Part shown: positions 33,701 to 44,900 of the stretch, piece after piece
Layout: every line of letters begins with the position of its first letter
Position numbering within the stretch: the stretch's first letter is position 1
Assembly: GCA_016165875.1 (NCBI GenBank)
Contig: JABBOT010000011.1
Span: 13,747,908 to 13,811,907 of the forward strand
Origin: Acanthopleura granulata
Lineage: Eukaryota > Mollusca > Polyplacophora > Chitonida > Chitonidae
Length of the DNA: 64,000 bases
Reading direction: 5' to 3'
The notes under the pieces: generated by a model
Databases searched by the model: none
The model's input: the letters and a program-made list of their open reading frames with translations, nothing else
What the model was told of the DNA's origin: nothing
Program-made: the position numbers and the translations under genes

Positions 33701-36700
33701 TCTCCTTGTTGTAGCGAAACACTTTCAAGTCATCATCTCCTAGAAAAGGTTATGCAATCGACTTATATTTGAAATGTTATATGTGTATCAAAAATGCACT
33801 AAATCATAATTTCAACAGAGTGCAATTGACAAATACCTCATAAAAACATACAGGTATATAAAAAATTCACCCATATGAACATAGTGGGGGCCTATGTGGT
33901 CCAGAGGGTTAGTGCGCTGACGCCACATATTGATCCAGGAACTTCTCTCCAATATGGTCACTGTAAGTTTAAGTCCAGCTCACACTGGCTTCCCCTCTGG
34001 CCGTTTTATGGGAAAGTCTGCCAGCAACCTGCGGATGGTTGTGGGTTTCCCTGAGCCCAGTTAATTATCATCGTAATGCTGGACGCCGTAGCATAAGTGA
34101 AATATTCGTCAGTACGGTGTAACACAACAATCGAATAAATAAGTAAATATATCAGGACAGTACGTTCATTTGAAGTGGGAAAATTATGCAGAAATGAGCT
34201 CTGAAGAATCCACAGCACTGTGACGGGCGTCTGACAAACCTCCTGACGTAAAACTGCAGATAAAGCTGGAGAAAATTTTTTTTGAAATAAAAGTCAAACA
34301 GACACCATTACCAATCTGCAGTGTACAGGTATTCAACTCAGACTTCTGAACCTACCTTTGATGTCAGCTACATTTGAGAGCTCTGTAAGTCCCCAACAAC
34401 TGAGAAGTCTGCTGCATTCTGGGAAGTTCTCATCTAGAACTATTTGATCTAAGGTCATAAATTTTCCCGACTGCCAACAAAAACAAGTCTCAATCTAACT
34501 TTAGAGTGTCACATATTCCATTAAAGAGACTATACTATAGAATTTCTACATTTGGACTTTGAATTTGCCTTGAATTGATTAAGCAGCTCAGCATGGTGTG
34601 GGCTTTAATATAAGTAAAAGGAGGCAAAATGGGTTGGAAAACCACATTTTTCTAAACTTCTTTGCATATGTATAAATTCATGAGTATTCAACTTTACTGC
34701 AATCCTTTTTCCAAAGTGTCACACAAAAACATGCACTTGAGGTCAGTATTGTTCCAAAACGTTAATCAGATGACGCAAACATTTGTTGCATATACTTAGT
34801 CTTTCTGTGACGTGGAGGCGTTACAACTGCTTTCACCGAATGGAATGAAATGTAAGTGTCTATTTTGCACGAAATCTGAACTCACTAAAATAGTGGGTTT
34901 GAATTTATTCAGACTGATTAAGGGTGTTTGCCAAGAATATATGAAGCCCAATCAAACCACACAAAACATAAATGGCGAGGAAACACACTCTTCTATGAGA
35001 CTCCAAATAAGCCATCTCTACATATGACATTAAGGGTCTTTTCATCTCACATTCTCTCAGGTTAGGATATGAGGGCATTTGTATTATCTCACCTGAGATG
35101 AAGCAATCAGGTAAGGTAAAACTAGGTAGACAGGGTCAGCAGGTGTCACCAGTAGTATACTGCCATCTGAAAGATACAGGTGCAGGCAATCAGGCTATTT
35201 CCCAACAGAGTCAAACCCCTTAAACCATCAATGGACCATTCCAAGCTGTCAGTCAAGAACCCGCATTTAACCGATCATAATCCATGATGTTGCAAGTAGG
35301 TCAATTGGATGTCCCACACAATGGTTGCAAATGTTAATCTTTCGGTGACGTCATGACTACTGAAATGCATGTCACTCATTTTGAGGTCCATTCTTCAAAC
35401 ACACTCACAGTTCTACATGTACTTCCTTTTTGAATGCAGGATTTCATTGTCTGTGAGTCGTAAGTTGCAAAAAAAAAAAATGATGCGACATCACTTGTCA
35501 CAATATGCTCAGAAAAATCTGCCATGGAATCAAATGACTCGAACGCATTTTTTTCTATTACAATGATTCTTAAAAAAAAAAAAATGTTGACAGCTTTTAA
35601 CAGTCTTTTATGTGACATATATTTTGTTAGTGTTTTCAATGTCTGTAATTCATGAGCTTTTACTTACCTGCTTGAACTGTATCCTCTATCAGCCAAGATC
35701 TGTACTTCTCTGTGAATCTGTTCACTTCATACACGTTTGAGTCTCCATGAGAGAACAGAAACAACGCCCCTTGCTCTAAGAAAACAAACCAAAACACTTA
35801 CATGTAGACATACTGAATGTAAATCACAATTCAAACTGAAAATATTGGGTGTTCAGTAGGTTATTGCAGACCCAACCTTTATGCCAACAACACCCCCACA
35901 GGTTAATGCACTCTTCTAACTCACCTGTTTTAGGATGTTGTAACCTCACAAACACGGGACTGTTTTCATTGTTTGGATCACAATCGAGAGCGGCATCTGA
36001 AACAAAGACCCAACATTCTACATGTACGTGATGCGTATGTCATACATACATGTGCCACCAAACTTAAGAACAACTTCTTCAAACAGATGGATTCCAATTG
36101 TTCTCAAATCCCTATGAGTTCCTATTTATTTCATTTATTTATTACAGTAAATCACCTAAAATTTCTCTCCCCAAAAGTGCACTATTAGAGGCAACCAATT
36201 ATCTTAAAATTACTTTGGTTACTGAAATTAAAATTTCTCTAGTATCATTATGATACTCTATTATCCTGCCTTCCAAACAAAACCTCAACACACATTGTTA
36301 AGATGAAGACAACTCTCGAAACTAGAAAAATGCACTATAGAGTCAACAGCAAACTTTTTGCTATACCAACATTCTGACAGGGGTATAACAGTGAACTCAA
36401 TATTTCAATTACACAACAGTTAATGGTCAGATTGTTATAGATGGAAGGAAAGAAATGCCCGGCAAGAGAAACAAAAGTGACAAAAAAATATACTGACTCT
36501 ACTCATCTTTACAGTGGCCATTCAGATTGCTCACCAAAACTCACCATCTGTGACAATCACCCACTGATTTTGCTTGTCTTTACATTTGCCATTTCTCACC
36601 AAAACTCACCATCTGTGACAATCATCCACTGACTTTGCTCATCTTTACAGTGGCCATTCAGATTGCTCACCAAAACTCACCATCTGTGACAATCACCCAC

Positions 36701-36807
36701 TGACTTTGCTCATCTTCACAGTGGCCATTGTTCACTGGCACCTTCTTATCCATTTCAGCTTCTTCTGGCTCTGTCTTCACAGAGTTTCGAGATCTGCGTG
36801 GAGGCAT
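27730..36807 (-). CDS. RNASEH2B: Ribonuclease H2 subunit B
   Basis: Eleven exons: 36681-36807, 35925-35996, 35668-35775, 35093-35166, 34356-34470, 33675-33739, 32912-33017, 31836-31917, 30607-30652, 29939-30022 and 27730-27828. All have GT/AG borders and matching phases; 978 bases give 325 aa (human about 312). RNase H2 removes ribonucleotides and RNA from RNA:DNA hybrids in the nucleus; subunit B forms the scaffold with subunit C around the catalytic A subunit. Diagnostic stretches in order are VFVRLQHPKTGEQGALFLF (exons 2-3), YRSWLIEDTVQ, LLVTPADPVYLVLPYLI, FMTLDQIVLDENFPEC, YNKEKTLSWLKLK, YLPLELSSSLADYL and PEPDASP. The C-terminus GMKNISSFFSPK is the PCNA-binding PIP-box region and corresponds to the human GMKSIDTFF. 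Residues 1-40 are a charged, unconserved extension. A 5' UTR intron is likely (acceptor AG near 36825). The end of exon 1 is repeated in the following intron. Confidence 0.95.
27829..29938 (-). other. Last intron of RNASEH2B
   Basis: Bounded by the exon 10 donor GTGAGAG and a CACAG acceptor before exon 11. Contents are AT-rich with no SINE and no exon-like frame that fits the phase. ORFs of 60-90 codons in it show no domain. Confidence 0.6.
30255..30465. mobile_element. MITE-like inverted-repeat element, copy 2
   Basis: Left end ATAAATGACCTAAAATTTC and right end TTTTTAGGTGATTTAAG are roughly inverted copies. The core includes TCATCCAACCTTCCAAACAA and AATAGAACTCTTAGCAG. It lies in the intron between RNASEH2B exons 10 and 9. 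Confidence 0.65.
31112..31193 (-). mobile_element. SINE family 1 with internal deletion
   Basis: Reversed tail (TTATTTATTTATTTCATTGG) is joined directly to GGCAGAGCCCGAGGG and ACCATCCACAGGTTGCTGG. The middle of the element is missing. Confidence 0.75.
31585..31712 (-). mobile_element. SINE family 1, 3' half
   Basis: Reversed copy with tail TTTATTTATTTATTTGATTG and body GCCAGCATTATGGTAGGAAG, ending at ACCATCCGCAATGG. Confidence 0.8.
32150..32345 (-). repeat. Interspersed CACACT-type repeat, single copy
   Basis: Contains AATAATGAAGAG, GGGAGTGTGA and TTGGTGTGCGAAATGACACCC. This matches, in reverse, one unit of the 55-bp array at 42704-43233. Its flank (GGTCTTCTGCAAGGGGTG, then AAAACGAAGACC) also resembles 45474-45570. 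Confidence 0.55.
32731..32894. repeat. 82-bp tandem duplication beside an RNASEH2B exon
   Basis: Copies 32731-32812 and 32813-32894 are near-perfect (ATGCCGAAAGACTGAGCC ... CTCTATCTTGTC). The second ends about 17 bp from the exon at 32912-33017, on its donor side. Confidence 0.9.
33884..34149 (+). mobile_element. SINE family 1, near full-length, in an RNASEH2B intron
   Basis: Head GGGGGCCTATGTGGTCCAG, B-box-like GTTTAAGTCCAGC, body GTCTGCCAGCAACCTGCGG and GTAATGCTGGACGCCG, tail AATAAATAAGTAAAT. Confidence 0.85.
36136..36330. mobile_element. MITE-like inverted-repeat element, copy 3
   Basis: Left end TTACAGTAAATCACCTAAAA with a CCCAAAAGTGCACTATTAG core, then TATCCTGCCTTCCAAACAAA. The right terminal repeat is degraded. 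Confidence 0.55.
36505..36720 (-). repeat. Tandem copies of the RNASEH2B exon 1 end and its splice donor
   Basis: The block CATCTGTGACAATCA (donor side of exon 1, plus strand) occurs at 36545, 36610 and 36681, giving spacings of 65 and 71 bp, with a further partial copy near 36500. Only the copy starting at 36681 continues in frame into the rest of exon 1. Each copy keeps the donor dinucleotide and GTGAGTTTTG. Confidence 0.85.
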
Positions 36808-37647
36808 GATCGCAGGTCATCTGACTGTGAATTACAGAAACATTCAATTACCATAAAGTTCAGTAAAATTTTAGCAACACTTGACAATAGGTCAGCTATC
36901 ACTATTTGTGATGACACTTCCAAGGTAGGTATTATGATGTATAGAAAAAACTCTAGAATTAAAAACTGACCGATACGGACATGTACCTCTCTACGTTTTC
37001 AGCCACTGACCTTGGAGTCAATTATCCATCTGATGATCAGAAACTCCATGGCAACAGGTATTGCAATGTAGATGTAGATTAGTTTATGACATTAGTTTAA
37101 ATACAGACCTGCCATGCAGGCCTACTGTACATGAAATAACATGCCTGGTCCAACAGATTGCATGCAAGTGAAAATTTGCATAGAAATTCAACAAATATTT
37201 TAAAAGCCCACGGATCACTATGCTGTTTTAGTCGGTGGCTTCAATGTACACGTACATACACTTCAGTCAGGCCTTTCATCCAAAATACGACGGAAATGAA
37301 AATCTCACAAGAAAAATTATGCCTGTGTTCTTAGTACCTCAGACATTGTTCTATGGATTGCTTTTGTATACTGACAACACACTTATATCTGGCAATCTGT
37401 AGACGAGGCACTAATATCAAAATCATCACAGCCGAGATTTATCGCCTTGTCTTTTCAGTTGAACAATATTTGTGCAACATCTTCTCGATGTGACACAAAA
37501 GAAATGACAGCAAACTGGAACTGGCACTGAGAAACAGAGGAGACTTCCAAATATTCATGTGAACACCCCTCCCTCTTGTTCCAGAAATCACATACACATA
37601 CAGGGTGTGGAACTTGTCTTGTTAATCGTACGACCTTAAATCATGTT

Positions 37648-37801
37648 AGCACACTAGCAGCATAATGACCCAGAAGCCTCCCACCAGCGCAGTAGCTTTG
37701 AGTTCAAGTCCACCTCACGCTGGCTTCCTCTTCGACCGTAGGTAGGAAGGTCTACCAGCAACCTGCGGGTCGTTGTGGGTTCCCCTGGGCTCTGCCCGGT
37801 T
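37648..37801 (+). mobile_element. SINE family 1, 3'-truncated, between 28-bp direct repeats
   Basis: Starts at the tRNA-like head (GTTAGCACACTAGCAGC), has AGTTCAAGTCCACC and stops at CTCTGCCCGGTTT. It is flanked by GTCTTGTTAATCGTACGACC (from 37614) and GTCTTGTTAATCGCACGATC (from 37803), 28-bp repeats with two mismatches. Confidence 0.8.
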
Positions 37802-37887
37802 TGTCTTGTTAATCGCACGATCTTAAATCACATTATGATATATGTATCATTAAGAACTGTCCTGGATTGACAGACTAATGCACAGAG

Positions 37888-38090
37888 GCTTTAATTTATT
37901 ACTTATTTATTTTATCCCTGGGGGAAAACCCATGATCATCTGTAGGTTGCCAGAAGATCTTCCCACATAAGGCCATAGAGGAAGCCAGCATGAGCTGGAC
38001 TTGAACTCACAGAGACTGCATTGGCAAGAGGGTCCTAGGTCAATATGCTGCGCTAGTGTGCTAACCAACTAAGCCGCGGAGGCTCCCAAG
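37888..38090 (-). mobile_element. SINE family 1 with internal deletion
   Basis: Reversed tail TTATTACTTATTTATTT is joined directly to CCCTGGGGGAAAACCCATG. The body and full tRNA-like head follow (GCTAACCAACTAAGCCGCGG). Confidence 0.8.
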
Positions 38091-38650
38091 ATACTTTGAA
38101 AGTTTTTTTTTTTTTTTTTTTTTTGTGAGAAATGAAGTATGTAAGCATCGCACTGTGAGTCTCGATCAAAGGTGTCATGAATGGCTTAAATACTTCAACA
38201 GCTTTGTATGAAAGATACATGTACCATCTTTTAAGGCTTTTAAATGGCTAATTATTGTTGAATTTAACATTAAGAGAAAAAAAGCGTAGGAATACATGAG
38301 AGACACCAATATCAAAGTGTGGCAGTATTTGCAGCCAGTAGGAAGACTTCATCTTATTCTAATATATGACGGCATCACATATAAACTTAGTTATGTTAGT
38401 GCTGACAATGTACTGTCAGCATAATTTTGGCGGGAAAATAGAATTTAACAACATGCACGACACGGACTGAAATTTAAAGAAAGAATTATTGAATATATCG
38501 AATTTCAGCCATACGTCCAACACATTCCCACATCACTTAAGCTCATCAGCCATACAGGGGTGCAACACTGTAGTGCTTTATTCGCAAATATCCCTGAATT
38601 TCTAACTTGCATCCACTAACCACACTGCAACAAAATTGTGTCAACTTACC

Positions 38651-38913
38651 ACAAATCTTCTGAATGAATCCAAGAACCTGACTTCGGACATTTACAGCTA
38701 TGTTTTAAAAACTGGAAACCATGTTAATTAGCCCAACTTTAATCAAAACCGCTTTCCTAACGCGATTAATCGCTAAGATTTGGAATATATTGATGTATAA
38801 AATTATCTGTAGTTTAAATTAATTTGCTGGAGTTCAGTGTTTGATTTACGTTAATCGTCCTTTATCCGAGAGAAAGATTAAGTGCTAATCTTATACCACA
38901 CCCAGCTGGCAAC
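38651..38913. promoter_or_regulatory. Putative bidirectional promoter of RNASEH2B and RPP38
   Basis: The stretch lies between the likely RNASEH2B 5' exon donor and the RPP38 start codon. It includes the perfect palindrome GCGATTAATCGC (38762-38773) and an inverted pair AGATTA/TAATCT near 38876-38892. At the RPP38 start it reads AACATGGCTGC, resembling a YY1 site overlapping the initiator ATG. No TATA box is apparent on either side. This is inferred from layout and motifs only. Confidence 0.4.
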
Positions 38914-41900
38914 ATGGCTGCGCCCATGGTGACCGAGAAGCAAGCAAGGCGTGACACGATTCGAAGCAAAACAACCAAAAAGAAACCATCTTACAAAAAT
39001 GTTCTTGTAGATCCATTCCAAGTGTCGTGGTAATTTTCATAAGTTGTAGAATCTTAAGTCCAGGAAGAAGGTTTTTCAAGTGAATATACTTACGTGACGA
39101 TAATTGACACCTGTATAACCCACCACGTTGATTACAGAATCTGGTTTCTTGCTGCTCCTTAAAGTGTAATTATTGCTTTTGCTGGACTGCAACGTTCAGG
39201 GAATCGTGAACATGCGGTTGCAGTTTGAGTTACGTGTTCGATGGTATGGCATCAGTTCATTGAAGAACACTTTTCTCAGTGAAAGTCTGAGAAGGGGGGT
39301 CGACGTCAAAACAAATTTGCCTACAAGCTCAATTTTGCACCTCCACAAACTTCCAGGGCCATAGCAAGTAAAAAATTAAAGGTTCTCATTCTAGACTTTA
39401 AAGATTGCATCCTGACCCTTAAAAAAATATCAAATGAAATGCAAATAAAAAAAAATGATGGTCTTTGACAGTTTTTAATGTTATAGTCTATAATTGTTAG
39501 TCAAGTTACTTATTAGTTTATCAGAGCTTGATTAGTGAAGGCACCCAACACAATGGGAGCTGTGTCATTTTCTAGAGCTCAAATAGCTAAGATATAGCCC
39601 TGACTTTAATGAACTTATAACACCCGTTTAAGCTTTCGAATGCACGCAGCTTTGATGATTGTGGGGCAGCTTTACATCTCAGGTTGCCATATACAAGTCG
39701 TTGTAGGTACAGTAATATTAAGGGAGAGTGAAGTTACAGGGTTCTGTGAAAAATTGTTCACATTAGGTTACAGTCACACTGAAAAGGCCACAGGCTAAAG
39801 TCTCCATTCAAGCCCAGCCTACTTTTGTTCAGTAACAATGGGCCCTTGGTGAGATTTCTAACTTTAACTGAAAGTTCTGCATATAAATTTTGTGTAGCCT
39901 CAGAAGAAAGGCCATTGGAAATTTACTCTATAAATATGTGTACTTATTTTTGTAGATATTTTGTGTAAAAACACAAATGATTCAAAACTGATCGATGTTG
40001 TAACAGGTTAGCTTGAAGTCTCATGTGGTGAAGTTTGACTCCTAAGATACGTTTTTGAAAGAAACTAAAAACAACTTTGTTTTATTTCAGGCCAGTAATT
40101 GAAGAAACTGTCGAGTTCGAAATTCTGGATAAGATGAAAAGGTAAAGCATTCACTATTATTCAGCTACAGCACTCCTTGATACCTGTACATGTCAAACAT
40201 AATTTACATTTTAATACAGCAGATTCGGGGATCATATGGTGTCTTTTGCAGCACAATCAATATGACCCAAAAAGCTAAAAAAATTAAACAGGAAACATTG
40301 AGTGAGTTTCTTTTTGACAAATAACCGCAAAAATCATACAAAACTAAATGAGCCTACAAAATGGCCACAAAATAACCTAAATACACCCTAAATGATCTAA
40401 AATTTCAACCGTGGCAAAAAACAGCTCATATTTCCTCATTCTGAGAGCTCTGTTGACTCTAAAAATGTGTTTTTAGGTTGATCTGGAAGGTAGGATGATA
40501 CCCTACCGGAAAATGCAAGTTTCATCTCCAAAAGTAGTATTTTATGACATTTATTTGTCTCTAAAAATGTGCATTTTAGGTCGAAATTTTAGGTCATTTA
40601 CAGTAACTTTGCAACATACTTCTTTGCTGGCACACTGTCCATATGCTATCTATGAGAAGTCATACGACCAGATTCTTTTGGGATGACATAGTGTTGACAT
40701 TGTTCCACAACGCTGAGGAGGTTAGTTCATGGCTGTTCTGAATGCCAGCCCATAGAGCAGCAGCTCTTGCTGGCTCCTGAAGGGACCGTGGTTTCCTCAA
40801 GGTTCTGGGTGGACTCCTGCAGGCAATGTGTGGTTTCATGAAGGTTCTGGGTGGACTCAGGTAATGCAGGCAATGTGTGGTTTCCTCAAGGCTCCCTCAG
40901 ACACTGTGAGCTTCCTCAAGATTCTGTGTGAACTCGCCCAGGCACTGAATGGGTTCCCACAGGTACCGTGTGGATTCTTCTCGGCTTTGCATGTTTTCTC
41001 AAGGCTCTTGGTTTCCCTGAGGCTGTGTGTGGATTATTTGACGTTCTACATGGTTTATTTCACCTGTGAAGTGATCTGTCAGTCTCTATGTAAAAATGTG
41101 CAAAATAAGAAGGTGCCAACTGAATAAGTAAGGGAATAAATAAATAAATTTTATCCGCGTAAATTTGACATGCTGTTGGGGGCCTCTGTGGCCAAGGGGG
41201 TTAGCACGCTAGCGCAGTGTAATGAGCCCTGTGTCTCTCACCAGTGTGATTGCTGTGAGTTAAAGTCCAGCTCATGCTGGCTTTCTGTCTCACTGTAAGT
41301 GGGAAGGTCCACCAGCAACCTTTGGATGGTCGTGGGTTTCCCCTGGCCTTTGCCCTGTTTTCTCCCGCCACAGTGCTTGCCGTCATTGTAAAAGTGAAAT
41401 ATTTTTGACTATGGCATATGGCATAAAAAGCAGTTCTGACCATATTTGCATTTCTTAAATCAATTACAGCACATTTTCAGCTTGCAACTTTGGGAGACCG
41501 CAAAGGGTTAAGGTGAATGTCACAAATTTAAACAAGAAAGATAAGTGGAAAGAAATACGAGAGAAAAGACAGGAGCTGAAGAGGGAGAGAGAAGAAAAAC
41601 TAAAGGCTGAAGGTGAACAAGGAAGGTAATAGGTGCGGGTAGATATAAAGGGCGTGTATCTGTGCATACACGTACTTGTATTTCGATCATTGTTTTTTCA
41701 TCAGCTCACTGTTACGAAGTAAGGCACAGGATTCTAAGTGTGGCTGGGAGGTGCTGTTTGTGTCGGTGTCCGAGTAAACTTTTTTCTTAAAGGGAATGAC
41801 CCCACAAAAATGGCGCTAGAGTGAGTTAAAAGACCATTAAGAAATCCACGTGAAAACACCTTCATTGATTTTTAAGACTTTTTTTTTTACCCAGTCAAAT

Positions 41901-44900
41901 TCAGTCAAATGTTCTGATTGTATTATGGATTTTGTGGACATTTTGATGTTGTTGGTTGATCAGTGATGTCATGCTGATTTTTCTCTGGCCTGAAGCAGAA
42001 TTTTAATCATAGTAGCTTTTCCATGCACATACAAACATCACAAGAGCATGTTTCACAAGCACTTTATTCAGAACTGAACATTAAAGGTGTACAAAAACGT
42101 CACGGGTGATCCACATTATCAATATGGTCCATAAAGCCCACGATAAAACCAAAACATTTCAGGAAAACTATCTGAAAAAATTCATTGAAGGTGTTTTCAA
42201 GTGATAAAAGTCAGAACGGTTTGGTAGGCCTAGTTTTGTTTACAATGATTCAGGAACCTCTCACCAACGAGGTTGATGTAAGTTCAAGTCCAGCTCATGC
42301 TGGCTTTCTCTCCTGTCTGTCCAGCAGCCTGCAGATATTTGTGGGTTTATCTGGGATTCTACCCAGGTTCCTACCTCCACAATGCTGGCGGCTGTCATAA
42401 AAGTGAATAGTCTTGAGTATGGCTTGAAGAACCAATAAAATAAATAAATAAATAAAAATATTAAACTGAAACTTCAGATTAGAGTTAAAACCATATTGAA
42501 ATGTAACTTCACTTTTGAATAGCTAGCATTATGAGGGAAGATAATATTGTTCCCAAAATATCACCATTGTATAAAACTTTGAGCCATTTGAACTGAAATT
42601 TAGTGGAGTCTAAGCTTAAAACGAGCTTGCAGGCTTTCGCTTCTGTTTTTAACCATGTATGTAATTATCACTCCTCTTGCGGAAGACTAGGAAAGTTATA
42701 TGTGCACACCTAGACTCACACTCCCCACACTCTTCATTATTTCGAGTGTGTGTGATCAGCACACCTAGACTCACACTCCCCACACTCTTCATTATTTCCA
42801 GTGTGTGTGATCAGCACACCTAGACTCACACTCCCCACACTCTTCATTATTTCGAGTGTGTGTTATCAGCACACCTAGATTCACACTCCCCACACTCTTC
42901 ATTATTTCGAGTGTGTGTGATCAGCACACCTAGACTCACACTCCCCACACTCTTCATTATTTCGAGTGTGTGTGATCAGCACACCTAGACTCACACTCCC
43001 CACACTCTTCATTATTTCGAGTGTGTGTGCACACCTAGACTCAGCAGCACACCTAGACTCACACTCCCCACACTCTTCATTATTTCGAGTGTGTGTGATC
43101 AGCACACCTAGACTCACACTCCCCACACTCTTCATTATTTCAAGTGTGTGTTATCAGCACACCTAGACTCACACTCCCCACACTCTTCATTACACTCTTC
43201 ATTATTTCAAGTGTGTGTTATCAGCACACTTGGATTTTATTTCAGCAGTGTGCTTGGTGTGGGAGTGTGATATCATGCCTCAAATATGAAGGTCTGGGCT
43301 TTGCAGTTTTGCATAACTGACTTTATAACAGCTGGTACTTTTCCATAAAATATCACCAGACTGAAACTTTAAATTGTTGAAAAACTTTTTGCAACTGTAT
43401 TCCTATTGTATATTCGTAAATTCTCTATGCAGATGTCAGCCACTTGTCTTGGGCATGAATAACGTGGTGCGCTGCTTGGAGAGGGATCAACTGCGATTGG
43501 TTGCCGTGTGTCGTGACGTCCACCACAGTCTCTTGGCGATGACCAATCACCTGATCCCCTTGTGCGTGAGTCGTGGCTGTCTGGCCGTCTGTTTGTCCAA
43601 CCTTCAGACTCAGCTGATGCCTGTGCTGGCTGTCTCCTCATTGCTGGCTTTAGGAATCAAGGTGGGGTTATGGTTATGGGTCATGGCTGCTAGTGTGGTG
43701 TATTTCTCTAACCTTCACCTTGGGGGTCAGGAGATCCGGGATCAATCCCGAGTCAGGTCATGCCAAAGACCCGACACTCAATACTGAAAGCAACGAAACA
43801 TAGACTGGTCAGCCCAGTGTCAGTATAATGTGACTTAATGGGGTGGTGTCTTCGACATGATCCTCCAGTGGCGGCATGGTCTCTCCCTGCCACAAGAAGA
43901 CACAGTATATTAGCATCTACATTCTTAGGACTCCTTGTCGTCATATTACTGAATAGCTGTTAAGTACAACGTAAAGCCAAAGCATACAAACATACATATA
44001 TGCTGGCTTCCTCTCTAGTCATGGGGGAAGGCCTGCGAGCAACCTGCAGATGGCCTTGAGTATCCCCACGCTCTGCCCGCTTTCCTAGCTCCCATCGTAT
44101 TAATGCTGCATGAATGATTTGTATGTACACGCAAGTGAAATATTCCTGATTATGGCGTCATATTTCAGTGAAAATAAATGAATAGCTAGGACGCACAACA
44201 TGAGCATTGAATCCCAGCCCTGGACCTGAAATTTGTTGTCTTGTTCTGGCTGTTCTTGGGGCCTTCATAGAGTACAGTAACTGGAATAAAGTACATCAGA
44301 ACAAATCTCCTTTGACTTTGGTCTCTTTCCATACCTACTCCAAAATAACTGAGACTTTATCATTAGTTGTCAGTTTTGTACCAAATCCATAAGACTTTTA
44401 TGCATATTAAGCCTTTAAAACTTTCATGGTGAAGTTTTGTGCAACCCATATAGCACCAGTTTGTGACTTCATGCTTTCAGAAGCAGAGTGACGATGGTAA
44501 CAACACAGCTGCCATGGACGAGTTAGTCAGTTACATTTCCGAGAGAAGCAAACCTTTAGAAATATCATGGCTGGAGAACCACGCATCCATCGGCGATAGC
44601 ACCATGAGCGACGAAGAACATGAAACTGTGGCAGAAACATCAGCAGTAGCTCTGTCAACTCCAAAGCCAGGGATGGAAACCAGGAACATTAGCTGTAAGC
44701 CAGATTTCTCAGATTTATACATACAGAAGAGAGTTGCAAAAGATGGTGGAGACGAAAACAAAAGTGTTATCTCCAGTGCCCAGTTTTCAGATTCTGCTGT
44801 TGGATTAGCCAATAGAAACAGCTCTGGTTTTGGAGGCCAGGATTTCATTCACTTCGGGAATAGTGTGGAAGGCTCCAGTGACGAGGAAGGCGAAGCTGTG

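Larger units (their letters stand above)
36808..38650 (-). other. Putative 5' UTR intron of RNASEH2B
   Basis: Minus-strand acceptor TTCACAG at about 36825 precedes the ATG by 17 bases, and a strong minus-strand donor GTAAGT sits at 38644-38649. Between them are two SINE copies and a long T run (38105-38124). If correct, the first RNASEH2B exon is noncoding and lies at 38650 to about 38850. Confidence 0.45.

Noticed and set aside
42704..43233. CRISPR-like regular array
   Set aside because: Units are contiguous 55-bp repeats without unique spacers, in an animal intron; it is a satellite.
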